This document shows, piece after piece, positions 15,794-24,810 of a stretch of DNA of 64,000 nucleotides. The position numbers and the translations under genes are program-made. Source of the stretch: Phormidium ambiguum IAM M-71 (GTDB lineage: Bacteria; Cyanobacteriota; Cyanobacteriia; Cyanobacteriales; Aerosakkonemataceae); assembly GCF_001904725.1 (NCBI RefSeq), contig NZ_MRCE01000001.1, positions 143,167 to 207,166 of the forward strand. The letters are read 5' to 3'. Positions within the stretch are counted from its first letter, which is position 1. Each line of letters starts with the position of its first letter. The notes under the pieces are model-generated. The model was not told the DNA's origin. It did no database searches and was given only the letters and a program-made list of their open reading frames with translations.

Positions 15794-15925
15794 TCATCCA
15801 GCTTTTTTCACTGTACCATCAGCATAAAGTTCTAAAGGTACTAACTCCACTTTGCCGTTAATTTTAACTTTAGAATAAACGATGCGAACAAAAAGTGAAT
15901 TATTTTTATTGTATTTAGTACACAT
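15794..15925 (-). CDS. Small conserved-looking protein (43 aa), unknown function
   Basis: An ATG with an AGGTGA Shine-Dalgarno six bases upstream opens 43 codons. The product has NNSLFVRIVYSKVKING followed by VELVPLELYADGTVKKAG. The balanced beta-strand pattern and the LVPLELYADGTV segment look like a real small protein; I recall similar short cyanobacterial proteins but cannot name a family. It stands alone between the glycosyltransferase and the GH15 gene. Confidence 0.5.
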   Translation of the reverse strand: MCTKYNKNNSLFVRIVYSKVKINGKVELVPLELYADGTVKKAG

Positions 15926-16252
15926 ATTCGTCACCTGCTTTGAATTATTTATTGGTTGCCAACTTTAACAATTTGTGGGGCTAAATTAAATTGTTTTTGT
16001 TCTCTACTTATTTTCTACAAAACTGTTGTTAAAGTTACAGGAAAAAAATAGTTGATTTTTTATAAAGATTATGCAAAAATTGATGAGATATATCTGTAAA
16101 TACAAAAAAACCTTACTAGTTGAAAAGCATAAATAAACTAGTTGTATGAAATTTACAAAATATTAAGCAAAACCATTGAAATTGGATGTTCTTCTATTCA
16201 ATTAAATAACTTCAAGCCGATCGGTAATTATTTCGCCAAAATTGTAAAACTT
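15926..16252. other. AT-rich spacer before the GH15 gene
   Basis: No RNA gene or defined signal is evident. A TTG at 16142 in the GH15 frame would extend that protein by 37 residues, but the added sequence looks non-homologous and no Shine-Dalgarno precedes it, so it is treated as untranslated. Confidence 0.4.
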
Positions 16253-19200
16253 ATGATGTTTAACAAGCTTTCTGAACTGCAAGCACGCTTAGATCATTAC
16301 TATCAGCAAATTCAAACAGTAATTCTGAATCGGCAAAATCCAATTACAGGGTTACTACCAGCCTCTACAGCCATAAATGCTCATGGAGATTATACAGATG
16401 CTTGGGTGAGAGACAATGTTTATAGTATTTTGGCTGTTTGGGGATTGGCGTTAGGATATCGCAAGTTAAATGATGACTTTGGACGTGGTTATGAGTTAGA
16501 ACAAAGCGTCGTTAAATTAATGCGGGGACTGTTGTTTTGCATGATGCGTCAGTCTCACAAAGTCGAGCAATTTAAAGAAACGCAATCTCCGTTAGATGCG
16601 TTACACGCTAAATATAATACCAATACAGGTGATATTGTAGTTGGGGACGATCAGTGGGGACATTTGCAGTTAGATGCAACTTCTTTATTTCTGCTAATGT
16701 TGGCACAAATGACTGCTTCAGGATTACATATAATTTATACACTTGATGAAGTTAATTTTGTCCAAAATTTAGTTTATTATATCGGGCGGGCTTATCGTAC
16801 ACCGGATTATGGTTTATGGGAAAGAGGTAACAAAATTAATCGGGGAAACCCAGAATTAAATGCTAGTTCTGTGGGAATGGCAAAAGCAGCCTTAGAAGCA
16901 ATTAATGGGATAGATTTATTTGGAATTAGGGGAAGTCAAGCTTCTGTAATTCACGTTTTACCCGATGAAATTGCCAGAGCTAGAATTACGTTAAAGTCAA
17001 TTTTACCAAGGGAATCTAGCTCTAAGGAAGTGGATGCAGCTTTATTGAGTGTAATTAGTTTTCCGGCGTTTGCAGTTGAAAACGAAGAGTTAGTGGAACG
17101 TACTAAAAAGAAAATTATAGACAAATTAGCAGGTCGTTACGGTTGTAAACGGTTTTTGAGAGATGGACATCAAACAACTATAGAAGATCATACTCGTTTA
17201 CATTATGAACCTTGGGAATTAAAACAGTTTGAAAATATTGAATGTGAATGGCCGTTATTTTTTACTTATCTATTTTTAGATGGTTTATTTCGCCGAGATA
17301 AGGAACAAGCACAAGATTACCAACAGAAATTGGAAGGTTTATTAGTAGAGAGAGATGGTTTACAGTTATTACCAGAATTATATTATGTACCGAAGGATAA
17401 GATAGAAACTGAGCGATCGCAACCCCAAAGCCAAACCCGCCTACCTAACGAAAACGTTCCCTTAGTTTGGGCGCAAAGTTTATATTATTTAGGAAAGTTA
17501 TTAAATGAAGGGTTAATTGCTATTGGAGATATTGACCCTTTAGGGAGACATTTGTGTACGGGAAAAGAGCCTAATCCTTTAGTACAAATTTCCCTTTTAG
17601 CCGAAGACGAAAACTTACAAAAAAAATTAGCAGATTACGGAATCCCGACTCAAACACCCCAACAAGTAGAACCAATTCAAGTACGACAAGCCAGCGAATT
17701 ATCAGCAATTTATACTCAAATTGGCCGTAATGATAAATTAGGTTTAACTGGTCGTCCAGTGCGAAGATTACGCAGTTTAACTACTTCGAGAATTTTCCGA
17801 GTCCGGGGAGAAACAATTGTTTTCTTACCCGCATTTTTGGATAAACAACAGTTTTATTTAACTTTAGATTATCATTTTTTACTCGATCAAACTAGAAGCG
17901 AATTAGCTTATATTCAGCGTAATTGGACAGAGTTGGGAAGACCAACAATGACTTTACTGTTAACTCATTCTATGTTAGAAACTGGCAGTAAAGCATTGTT
18001 AACATTAATGCAAGAACTTAATTCAGGATATTGCAATGGCGTGCAGGTAAAATTGGGTACTTTGCAGCAATTTATGCAAACATCTGCCAAAGAAAGAATT
18101 GATTTTATCCATGAATTTGAATTCACTCAAGACCCAGTTCACAATACTGCCCAAAACAAATATTATTTAACTTATAATCCTGACAAAAATTGGCCTTTAG
18201 GTCATACGCAAGAATTCAAATTAGAATATCAAACTGATACTCGGTTTTTAATTAATTGCCTACGCGATTCGCAAAATATTTACGAACAAATTGAGTTATT
18301 GCAAACTTTAACTCGATTAAAAGGAGTAAATTTTGATACAGGATTAGGAGGGCCAAAACATCCAGTTACAGTAGAAGACCTACTGAAAGAAATTTACGAA
18401 AAAGCAGTTAGAGGCGTAATTAAACAAACATCCAATCAGTCATTAATTCATTGGACTGTAATTCGTCGCGCCGCAGGTTTAAGAGGAATGGTGGATATTG
18501 GTTTATCGGATGCAGCGATGGATATTTTAGTGCGCCAAAAACAAATTTCTGTAGGTAAAGCTTACAGTGAAGCTTCATTGATTAGTCGTCCAATGTCACA
18601 CCATGAAATTGACGATAAGATTAAAGAATTTTGTGGAGAAGATATCCGCGATCGCGTTCTCACCCAAGAAATTTTAATTTATCTTGGTTTATTAATCAAG
18701 GCAGAACCAGACTTATTTAATGGGTTGCTAACCTTAAGAGTTGGGTATTTAATTTTATTACTAACCAGTGAATTAGCCAAGGAATTAAAAATTACCCAAG
18801 ATGAAGCACACGAACATTTAATGACTTTAAGTCCTTTTGAAGTAAAAACCCGGTTGCGTCAGGTAATCGCTGGTTATGAAGGAATGAATCAATTATTACG
18901 TCAACAAGAATTTTTGCACGTCAAACAATCAGAACAAGATATCGAATGGGTAGTGCTACCTGAAAAAGAAGAAGAATCACAAGGCGGATGGTTGCACAAA
19001 CGTCAAAGAGATGGCGCTTTAAACCGAGTACCGAAAGACTTTTATCCTCGCGTTTGGCAATTATTGAAACATTGCAAAGGTTTAGTAATTGGGGATAAAT
19101 TAGAGAGACGCAATCGTTTAGATAGTGAGTTATTGCTTTCGGAAATGACTCCCGGAGAAAAGAATTTTGCGTTACAAATTGAGCATTTGTTGAACAAGAT

Positions 19201-19492
19201 CGTTGCGCCAGAGTATCGTCAGGTTAATATTGAAACTTTAATGGAATTGTCGGAAATTACTGAACGTAATCCTGATTTGAAAATTGAAGATTACATCGTT
19301 TTAGATGTGTTAATTGGTCATGCTGTGCGGTTAGCATTTTTGGAAAAATTCCCTGATAAAGCAAACCGTTATGATGAATATAAAGCAGCAGCTTGGCGGT
19401 CTTTTTACGAAACTTCTCCCTATACTTGTGCTAGTTTTGTGGTGAAAGCGTTCCGGTTCTTAACTCTTTTTGGAAAAGCAAGTGCAGTATGA
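16253..19492 (+). CDS. Glycoside hydrolase family 15 / phosphorylase-kinase-alpha-like protein
   Basis: A ~1,080-residue protein with an N-terminal (alpha/alpha)6 GH15-type barrel (PITGLLPASTA, HGDYTDAWVRDNVYSILAVWGL, NTNTGDIVVGDDQWGHLQLDA, LWERGNKINRG, NASSVGMAKAALEA). A long C-terminal region resembles eukaryotic phosphorylase kinase alpha/beta subunits. Proteins of this size and layout are widespread in cyanobacteria and usually annotated only as GH15. A role in glycogen or glucan metabolism is likely but unproven. The start is placed at one of two adjacent ATGs (16253 or 16256), giving MMFNKLSELQ, where family-like sequence begins. The gene ends in a strong palindromic terminator. Confidence 0.85.
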   Translation: MMFNKLSELQARLDHYYQQIQTVILNRQNPITGLLPASTAINAHGDYTDAWVRDNVYSILAVWGLALGYRKLNDDFGRGYELEQSVVKLMRGLLFCMMRQSHKVEQFKETQSPLDALHAKYNTNTGDIVVGDDQWGHLQLDATSLFLLMLAQMTASGLHIIYTLDEVNFVQNLVYYIGRAYRTPDYGLWERGNKINRGNPELNASSVGMAKAALEAINGIDLFGIRGSQASVIHVLPDEIARARITLKSILPRESSSKEVDAALLSVISFPAFAVENEELVERTKKKIIDKLAGRYGCKRFLRDGHQTTIEDHTRLHYEPWELKQFENIECEWPLFFTYLFLDGLFRRDKEQAQDYQQKLEGLLVERDGLQLLPELYYVPKDKIETERSQPQSQTRLPNENVPLVWAQSLYYLGKLLNEGLIAIGDIDPLGRHLCTGKEPNPLVQISLLAEDENLQKKLADYGIPTQTPQQVEPIQVRQASELSAIYTQIGRNDKLGLTGRPVRRLRSLTTSRIFRVRGETIVFLPAFLDKQQFYLTLDYHFLLDQTRSELAYIQRNWTELGRPTMTLLLTHSMLETGSKALLTLMQELNSGYCNGVQVKLGTLQQFMQTSAKERIDFIHEFEFTQDPVHNTAQNKYYLTYNPDKNWPLGHTQEFKLEYQTDTRFLINCLRDSQNIYEQIELLQTLTRLKGVNFDTGLGGPKHPVTVEDLLKEIYEKAVRGVIKQTSNQSLIHWTVIRRAAGLRGMVDIGLSDAAMDILVRQKQISVGKAYSEASLISRPMSHHEIDDKIKEFCGEDIRDRVLTQEILIYLGLLIKAEPDLFNGLLTLRVGYLILLLTSELAKELKITQDEAHEHLMTLSPFEVKTRLRQVIAGYEGMNQLLRQQEFLHVKQSEQDIEWVVLPEKEEESQGGWLHKRQRDGALNRVPKDFYPRVWQLLKHCKGLVIGDKLERRNRLDSELLLSEMTPGEKNFALQIEHLLNKIVAPEYRQVNIETLMELSEITERNPDLKIEDYIVLDVLIGHAVRLAFLEKFPDKANRYDEYKAAAWRSFYETSPYTCASFVVKAFRFLTLFGKASAV

Positions 19493-19500
19493 GTAGCACA

Positions 19501-19543
19501 CAGATCCCCGACTTCTTGAAGAAGTCGGGGATCTGGCTTTTTT
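19501..19543 (+). terminator. Long palindromic terminator of the GTCGGG family
   Basis: A perfect 35-bp palindrome: CAGATCCCCGACTTCTT, one central G, and the full complement, followed by GC and six T residues. It ends the GH15 gene. Its core CCCGACTT / AAGTCGGG recurs in another terminator at 33141-33173, so this is a dispersed palindrome doing terminator duty. Confidence 0.9.
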
Positions 19544-19778
19544 AATAAGAGCGAATAGAATTTCGGAGTTTTTGAAGCAATTCTTTTGCTTCATCTTTAA
19601 TTTGATCGAGAGAAAGGTTTTTTTGAGCCAAAATAATATCATCGAAAGCTACTAGAAATTTAGCAGCTTCAGGCATTACTAATTCTGGCGATTGAGTAAA
19701 AAGTGCACCGATTCCAGTTCCAGCACTTGCACCAAGAATCGCTCCACCGCCTACAATCACGGCAACTCCACCTGCCAT
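19542..19778 (-). CDS. Small glycine-zipper-like protein, possibly 5' truncated
   Basis: A 78-residue product with a Gly/Ala-rich hydrophobic N-terminus (MAGGVAVIVGGGAILGASAG) and a helical C-terminal half (KFLVAFDDIILAQKNLSLDQIKDEAKELLQKL). The frame stays open upstream of the ATG for another 14 codons of very similar composition (SRGVAIAAGGFG) up to a stop, with no start codon there and no Shine-Dalgarno before the ATG. So either the ATG is real with a weak site, or the 5' end has been lost. The stop overlaps the end of the GH15 terminator. Function unknown; a membrane-associated small protein is plausible. Confidence 0.5.
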   Translation of the reverse strand: MAGGVAVIVGGGAILGASAGTGIGALFTQSPELVMPEAAKFLVAFDDIILAQKNLSLDQIKDEAKELLQKLRNSIRSY

Positions 19779-19820
19779 GCCAAAACCGCCTGCTGCGATC
19801 GCAACTCCCCTCGATCGATT

Positions 19821-20408
19821 TTAACTACTTAAAGCTTTTTCTACTAAAATTAAGCGATCGCTTCCCCAATACATATCATCTCCAATAAAGAAAGTAGGAA
19901 CGCCAAAAACACCCCTTTCTACTGCCGCTTTGTTCCGATTTTCTACTTCTTGAAGCACCGATGGATCGGTAACAGCAGCAGCAACAGCTTCCCCATCTGC
20001 GCCGACTTCCGCAGCGAGTTTTCCTAACACTTGCGGATCTTGAATATCTAAATCCTCAATCATATAAGCGCGAAAACTTCTGGTAATAAATTCTGGCAAT
20101 TTCCCCAATTTTTCCACAGCAATAGCCGCCGCCGCAGCTGCACTGTTATTAATAAAAAGACGAGATGGTATTTGGAAGGGAACATTATAATATTTACACC
20201 AATCAAAAATATCTTTAACTATATACTTGCGTTTTGCAGCAACATCTTTAGATCCTGGATTACCAGCTAAGTCAAAAACTTTGTACATATCAATTACTTG
20301 ATAAACAATGTTGCATTTTGTTCTTTCTACTAATCCCGGAAGTTGGGTATTGGCAAGGTAAGCAAAAGGACTACCTAAACTGAGATATACTTCTAAAGTT
20401 TTGCTCAT
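19821..20408 (-). CDS. DsbA-fold 2-hydroxychromene-2-carboxylate isomerase-like protein
   Basis: A 195-residue thioredoxin/GST-kappa-like protein of the HCCA isomerase family. Landmarks are YLSLGSPFAYLANTQLPGL, with Ser at the glutathione-activating position, NVPFQIPSRLFINNS, and the cis-Pro region GVFGVPTFFIGDDMYWGSDRL at the C-terminus. In degradative bacteria such enzymes isomerise hydroxychromene carboxylates using glutathione; in cyanobacteria the substrate is unknown. The start is supported by GAGGA six bases before the ATG. It lies 42 bp upstream of the glycine-zipper-like gene on the same strand. Confidence 0.88.
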   Translation of the reverse strand: MSKTLEVYLSLGSPFAYLANTQLPGLVERTKCNIVYQVIDMYKVFDLAGNPGSKDVAAKRKYIVKDIFDWCKYYNVPFQIPSRLFINNSAAAAAAIAVEKLGKLPEFITRSFRAYMIEDLDIQDPQVLGKLAAEVGADGEAVAAAVTDPSVLQEVENRNKAAVERGVFGVPTFFIGDDMYWGSDRLILVEKALSS

Positions 20409-20474
20409 AATTATCCTCTATCAACTACATTTATAGTAATATTATTTCAATTATAAACTCTCCTTCTCTTGTAT

Positions 20475-20507
20475 TCTCTCTGCGTCCTCTGCGCCTCTGC
20501 GGTTAAA
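20475..20507. repeat. Dispersed CTCTGCG repeat
   Basis: The phrase CTCTCTGCGTCCTCTGCG continues as CCTCTGCGGTT. Its inverse occurs at about 32573-32605 (CCGCAGAGGACGCAGAGGAC). Copies of this sequence are scattered in cyanobacterial intergenic regions; function unknown. Confidence 0.55.
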
Positions 20508-20583
20508 AAAGTTTTTTGTTAGTTAATGTACCACGAGTTATATAAATTGTAAAATTATCAGTACCCTGATAAAAATTGTTATT

Positions 20584-21960
20584 ATGTTTCAAACCACTCG
20601 TCGTCGGTTAGCTATTTGGTATGCAGCTGTTACTGCGGTATTATTATTATTATTTGCAACTGGGGTTTATCTTTACGTTCGTAGTACATTAATTGAAAGA
20701 GTTGATGATACATTAAATCATGTTGTGGAAGTGGTAGAACGATCGCTAGTTATCGAACCAAATTCCACAGACAACAAATTCGGAATTAACTTAGAAGCAA
20801 GTTTTCGAGATAATGCCGATAATGTCGAAGACGATCGCATTGATTTGGAATGGTTTAGTCCAAATGGCGAGTTACTTTGGTCAACTTTTTCTGAACCTTT
20901 AAATATTCCAATTTACGCTAATCGCACTGGAGAAACTGTAAGAATTGAGAGAAATAATAACATTAATTCTGCTAATGTGATACTTTTACGCCAGATTACA
21001 GAAAGAGTAGAAATTGGTAGAGAAGTAATCGGTTATTTGCGAGTTAGTCATCCTTGGTTTGAAGTTACTAAACCCAGTCGTCAGTTAATCTTAGATTTGA
21101 GTTTAGGCACAACTTTTATGGTAATTTGTGTTGCCACAATTGGTTGGTTGCTTTCTGGTTTAGCAATGGAACCTGTAAGGGAATCTTACCAAAGTTTAAA
21201 GCAATTTACTTCCGATGCTTCCCATGAACTGCGAAGTCCGATCGCCATGATCCAAACCAACGTCCAAGTAGCTTTAGCAGATCCAGAATTAGAGTTTGCA
21301 CCCCATCGCCAACAGCTAAAAGTTATAGAAAGATTAACCAAAAGATTAGGACATTTAGTAGATGACTTACTATTTTTAGCAAGGCAAGATAGTGGCATTG
21401 TACAGCCTCGATTTTCCGCTTGTCCATTAGATGCTTTATTAATGGAAGTAGTAGAAGAACAACAATTAGTAGCGCAAGAAAAAAACATTGAACTTTCCTT
21501 AGATTTAAAAACCGAAATAGGTGGTTCGGGAATAGGAAAGAAGTATTTAGAAGAAACAGAAGAAGACTTTTTTAACCTTTTTGGAGATTGGGATCAATTA
21601 GCAAGATTGTTTACCAATTTGATCGGTAATGCGCTGCAATATACACCAGCGAAAGGTAAAGTGAATATAGAATTACAGCGAATTTTTCGTCGAAGTAGTT
21701 TTCCACAGTTACAAGTAAAAATTAGCGATACCGGAATAGGTATTCCCGAAGATGCCTTACCTCATCTATTCGATCGCTTTTATCGCGTCGATCCAGCACG
21801 CAGTCGGGGAACAGTTACAGGTTCGGGTTTAGGATTAGCGATCGCAGCTGCAATTGCTCAAAATCACGACGGCAACATTCGCATTGATAGTGTTATTAAT
21901 CAAGGCACAACTGTTACTGTTACCCTACCTCAACAACGTCTGGAAACATTTAATTCTTAG
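20584..21960 (+). CDS. Sensor histidine kinase (orphan in this window)
   Basis: A 458-residue membrane histidine kinase. TM1 is at about 10-32 and TM2 at about 180-202, enclosing a ~145-residue periplasmic sensor region. There is a short HAMP-like linker, a HisKA domain with the phospho-accepting His in SDASHELRSPIAM, and a HATPase domain with N box NLIGNALQYTPAKG, G1 DTGIGIPEDALPHLFDRFYR and G2 GSGLGLAIAAAIA. The periplasmic domain is not recognised. No response regulator gene adjoins it on either side, so its partner must be elsewhere. Confidence 0.92.
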   Translation: MFQTTRRRLAIWYAAVTAVLLLLFATGVYLYVRSTLIERVDDTLNHVVEVVERSLVIEPNSTDNKFGINLEASFRDNADNVEDDRIDLEWFSPNGELLWSTFSEPLNIPIYANRTGETVRIERNNNINSANVILLRQITERVEIGREVIGYLRVSHPWFEVTKPSRQLILDLSLGTTFMVICVATIGWLLSGLAMEPVRESYQSLKQFTSDASHELRSPIAMIQTNVQVALADPELEFAPHRQQLKVIERLTKRLGHLVDDLLFLARQDSGIVQPRFSACPLDALLMEVVEEQQLVAQEKNIELSLDLKTEIGGSGIGKKYLEETEEDFFNLFGDWDQLARLFTNLIGNALQYTPAKGKVNIELQRIFRRSSFPQLQVKISDTGIGIPEDALPHLFDRFYRVDPARSRGTVTGSGLGLAIAAAIAQNHDGNIRIDSVINQGTTVTVTLPQQRLETFNS

Positions 21961-22179
21961 TCAATAGTCATTATCATTTTGGATATCTTTGTTTATTCAT
22001 TTTTCCTCTGTCTGGGGTTAGATTTAAAGATGGAAAGTCAAATATTTGTCTAGCAAACTAAGCAATTTTTTAGTATATATTTGGCTAAATAGAATGTTTC
22101 TTGTGACAGAGGTATAGATAAGTATTTTCCAATTAGGCTCAAAGACATAAGTTGTTTTAGCGGAGCAATTTTCAGCTTT

Positions 22180-23052
22180 ATGCCTATTGGAATCAGAGAA
22201 GATATTGCCTATATCATGCTGAAGAAAATCAGTGAAACTGATAGCGGCAAAGGAATGCACCAAGTTAGCTTTGATGAGTCAGACTTTGTTGGCCGAGAAA
22301 TTACTCCAGCAGAATTTCTCGGACACTTGGATTATTTAAATCAAAAGCAATATATCAACGCTGAATTTAGCGGCAATGCTTATGGTAATCAGGAAGATGT
22401 TCCTGATGCAATTAACCCAAAAGAGGTTGATATCAGAATTGCCAATACTTATGGTGCTCCCGATGGCCCCTTGCCTCATTTAATCACTTTTAAAAAGGCA
22501 GAATTAACTGAGAAAGGTCGCAAAATTCTAGCAGAAATGGAGGCAAATCCTCCTGAATCTTTGCAGAAAGGCTCAGCAGTACCAATTGCTAGTAAAGATA
22601 TGCCTTTCTTGCAAAAAGTTATGCTGAAAGCTGGTTTGTCAGAACCTTATGATGCCAGAGATTTGACTGAAGTTGTGTATCGAGTAATGCGCGATTTAAT
22701 GACAACTGATGCTGCCGATCGCGTCGCCGCAGAACTGCACGAAGAAGCGATGCCAACTGAAGATAAAGCATTGCAAATGGAAATTAGCGATTTGTGGAAA
22801 GATACCAATCCTATCGTCGGATTTTTAAGTCGGGTTCGTCCACCTTGGCAAGGCCCTGGTATCTTTAAAATTAATGACGATCGCTTTTTATTCCGCGTCG
22901 CTAACGAAGGTGGAATGCCACCAAATGTCGATCGAGAACAAGTCGTGAAAGCTGTGTTCTCAGCCACAAAAGATGAATTATCGCAAGAAAGAATTGCCGA
23001 AATAGCTACCTGGCTACCTGGAAGAGTGCGTCAATTGTGGGAAGAAGCATAA
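22180..23052 (+). CDS. DUF2267 domain protein
   Basis: A 290-residue protein with an N-terminal part of unknown fold (IREDIAYIMLKKISETDSGKG) and a C-terminal DUF2267 region at about 145-290. The latter is recognised by YRVMRDLMTTDAADRVAAELHE, FLSRVRPPWQGPG, RFLFRVANEGGMP, AVFSATKDELSQERIAEIA and TWLPGRVRQLWEEA. DUF2267 proteins are small helical proteins of unknown function, found often in cyanobacteria. No operon partner is evident. Confidence 0.8.
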   Translation: MPIGIREDIAYIMLKKISETDSGKGMHQVSFDESDFVGREITPAEFLGHLDYLNQKQYINAEFSGNAYGNQEDVPDAINPKEVDIRIANTYGAPDGPLPHLITFKKAELTEKGRKILAEMEANPPESLQKGSAVPIASKDMPFLQKVMLKAGLSEPYDARDLTEVVYRVMRDLMTTDAADRVAAELHEEAMPTEDKALQMEISDLWKDTNPIVGFLSRVRPPWQGPGIFKINDDRFLFRVANEGGMPPNVDREQVVKAVFSATKDELSQERIAEIATWLPGRVRQLWEEA

Positions 23053-23054
23053 CA

Positions 23055-23084
23055 GAGGATTAAGGATTGGGGATTAAGGATAAG
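23055..23084. repeat. Tandem GGATTAAGGATT repeat
   Basis: AGGATTAAGGATTGGGGATTAAGGATAAG is a short heptamer-based tandem repeat of the STRR kind, directly after the DUF2267 stop codon. No function visible. Confidence 0.5.
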
Positions 23085-23169
23085 AAATTTTTTGCTTATT
23101 TTATCTGTTCCTCAATCCTTTTCCAATTAATAAGATTTTCATTTTTTTAATAAAACTTTGGGGGACAAA

Positions 23170-23583
23170 ATGAATTTACCAAAACAACAAATCGGACTAT
23201 TTGGTGCAATTTTTAGCAGCTTGATTTTCTCTTTTCCAGTAGTTGCTCAAATGACCCCAAGAACACCCGAAAATATCAATCCAACACCAGGAAATCAAAT
23301 ACCTGAAAATGAGCGATTATCTCCAGCTGAAAGCAGCCGGATGTGCGCGGAACGCATGAATAGTACAGTGCGTGGGCAGAACAACTCCATAACAAATAAC
23401 CGAAATAATCTCAATCAAAATACAGACCAACCAGCTTCCATTACCCAAACTTTACCTTCTGGTAGTGTTAGCGAACCACCCGCAGTTCGTGATGGTCGTT
23501 TTCCCCCTCCCTCAGAAGCAGAAATGGAGCAACTTTGCGCTAACGAAATGATGGAACAAAATCGCCGCGCCATTGAACAGTAA
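23170..23583 (+). CDS. Secreted Asn/Pro-rich hypothetical protein
   Basis: A 137-residue protein. The ATG giving MNLPKQQ is chosen because GGGGGA precedes it; a TTG four codons upstream is less likely. A typical signal peptide follows (LFGAIFSSLIFSFPVVAQ, cleavage after about residue 26). The mature part is low complexity, rich in Asn, Pro, Gln and Glu, with two Cys-containing patches (SSRMCAERMNS and MEQLCANEMMEQNRR) that could form a disulfide. No family recognised. It is probably periplasmic. Confidence 0.6.
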   Translation: MNLPKQQIGLFGAIFSSLIFSFPVVAQMTPRTPENINPTPGNQIPENERLSPAESSRMCAERMNSTVRGQNNSITNNRNNLNQNTDQPASITQTLPSGSVSEPPAVRDGRFPPPSEAEMEQLCANEMMEQNRRAIEQ

Positions 23584-23679
23584 AATCTGAAGGCGGATTT
23601 TATATCCTTCAGCAGGGGAGGTAGAATCTCTTGGTGCTAGATAACAAACTGTAGAGTTATCTAGCACGTTTTTGTGGAA

Positions 23680-24810
23680 TTAATCTTGTACAGGAATTTC
23701 AATTAATTCTCCTAACAATTCTGCTACGGCTTGAGTTTCATTTAATTCTTGAGCCAAATAAATTGCCAAATGTTGTACCATTATCGCTTCCGTATTCTTA
23801 CCTTGTTGTCGGTAAAATTGACTTAATAATTTTAATGATTTCAACTCTTGGTAAGGATTTTCGGAAGCGCGAGCAATTTTTAACCGTTCCTCCAATAAAT
23901 CTAAGGTGCGAGTGTAATTTTTTGCACAATTATAAGTATCAACTAAACCATCAATAGCCCGAAATTGATTTGGGCGATCGATCGCCAAACGCGCCACTCT
24001 CAAAGCCGCACCATAAGCCCTAACAGTATCCCAAAAATTGTTAGTTGCCCGATACGCATCACCCAAATTATTGTAAGTACTCGCCTCTCCTACAGGGTCA
24101 CTTGCACGACTTCGATAAATTAAAGCTTCCTCATATCTTTTAATTGCTTGATTATAATCTCCTTGACTTGCCGCAGCTAAACCCAAATTGTTTAAAGATA
24201 ACCCAATACCAATGGGACTGTTAGTAGCACGAGCAATAGAAAGTGCTTCATTAAAAGTAGTTTTTGCCCCCGGAAATTTACGTTTTTTCAACAGCAATGA
24301 ACCAACATTATTCAAGCCTATAACTTGACCTTGTAAATCTCTATTTGCCCTAGCTACTCCCAATCTTTTTCGCAAAGCATCTTCCGCTTCTCTGTATAAA
24401 CCCAAGTCAGCATAAGCCAAACCCAAATAATCATAAGTCCGACCTACTGCCTCTATATCACCTATTTCGGAATAAATAGTGAGAGCTTTTAACCAATAGG
24501 GAATCGCCTTATCTAACAAACCTTTTTGTTGCGCTTGTCCTCCCAAGCGCACTAAGCGATCGGCCTCATTTCGACTCACCCCTTGCGTGCCATTATTAAT
24601 CCGAATATTCAATTGTTCATTTAAATCAGCCGCACCTAAAAGGAGAAAGTAAAAAGGCAGAACTAAACAAAGAAAAACAATCCTCTTTCGCTTAAAATCT
24701 GCCCGTTTTTTCTGAATTGAAATTAATCTTTTTGAGGCAAAAGTTGGAGATTGAAGCGAACTTTTCATCCCACTACTTTTGCCAATTCGCCATTCCTCAA
24801 TGTCTTTCAT
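23680..24810 (-). CDS. TPR-repeat protein coupled to a sigma-like factor
   Basis: A 376-residue protein with one membrane segment at about 44-61 (IVFLCLVLPFYFLLLGAA) and then about six to seven tetratricopeptide repeats (YDYLGLAYADLGLYREAEDALRK, LNNVGSLLLKKRKFPGAKTTF, LNNLGLAAASQGDYNQAIKRY, YNNLGDAYRATNNFWDTVRAY). It is a peptide- or protein-binding scaffold anchored to the membrane with the repeats probably on the periplasmic side. Its start overlaps the stop of the sigma-like gene by ATGA, so they are translated together, suggesting a sensor or anti-sigma-like relationship that is inferred only. Confidence 0.85.
   Translation of the reverse strand: MKDIEEWRIGKSSGMKSSLQSPTFASKRLISIQKKRADFKRKRIVFLCLVLPFYFLLLGAADLNEQLNIRINNGTQGVSRNEADRLVRLGGQAQQKGLLDKAIPYWLKALTIYSEIGDIEAVGRTYDYLGLAYADLGLYREAEDALRKRLGVARANRDLQGQVIGLNNVGSLLLKKRKFPGAKTTFNEALSIARATNSPIGIGLSLNNLGLAAASQGDYNQAIKRYEEALIYRSRASDPVGEASTYNNLGDAYRATNNFWDTVRAYGAALRVARLAIDRPNQFRAIDGLVDTYNCAKNYTRTLDLLEERLKIARASENPYQELKSLKLLSQFYRQQGKNTEAIMVQHLAIYLAQELNETQAVAELLGELIEIPVQD

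Noticed and set aside
16142..16252. TTG-started extension of the GH15 protein
   Set aside because: No Shine-Dalgarno, and the added 37 residues do not look like the family.
20110..20118. Isolated TTTTCCACA DnaA box
   Set aside because: A single site inside a coding region is expected by chance in a window of this size.
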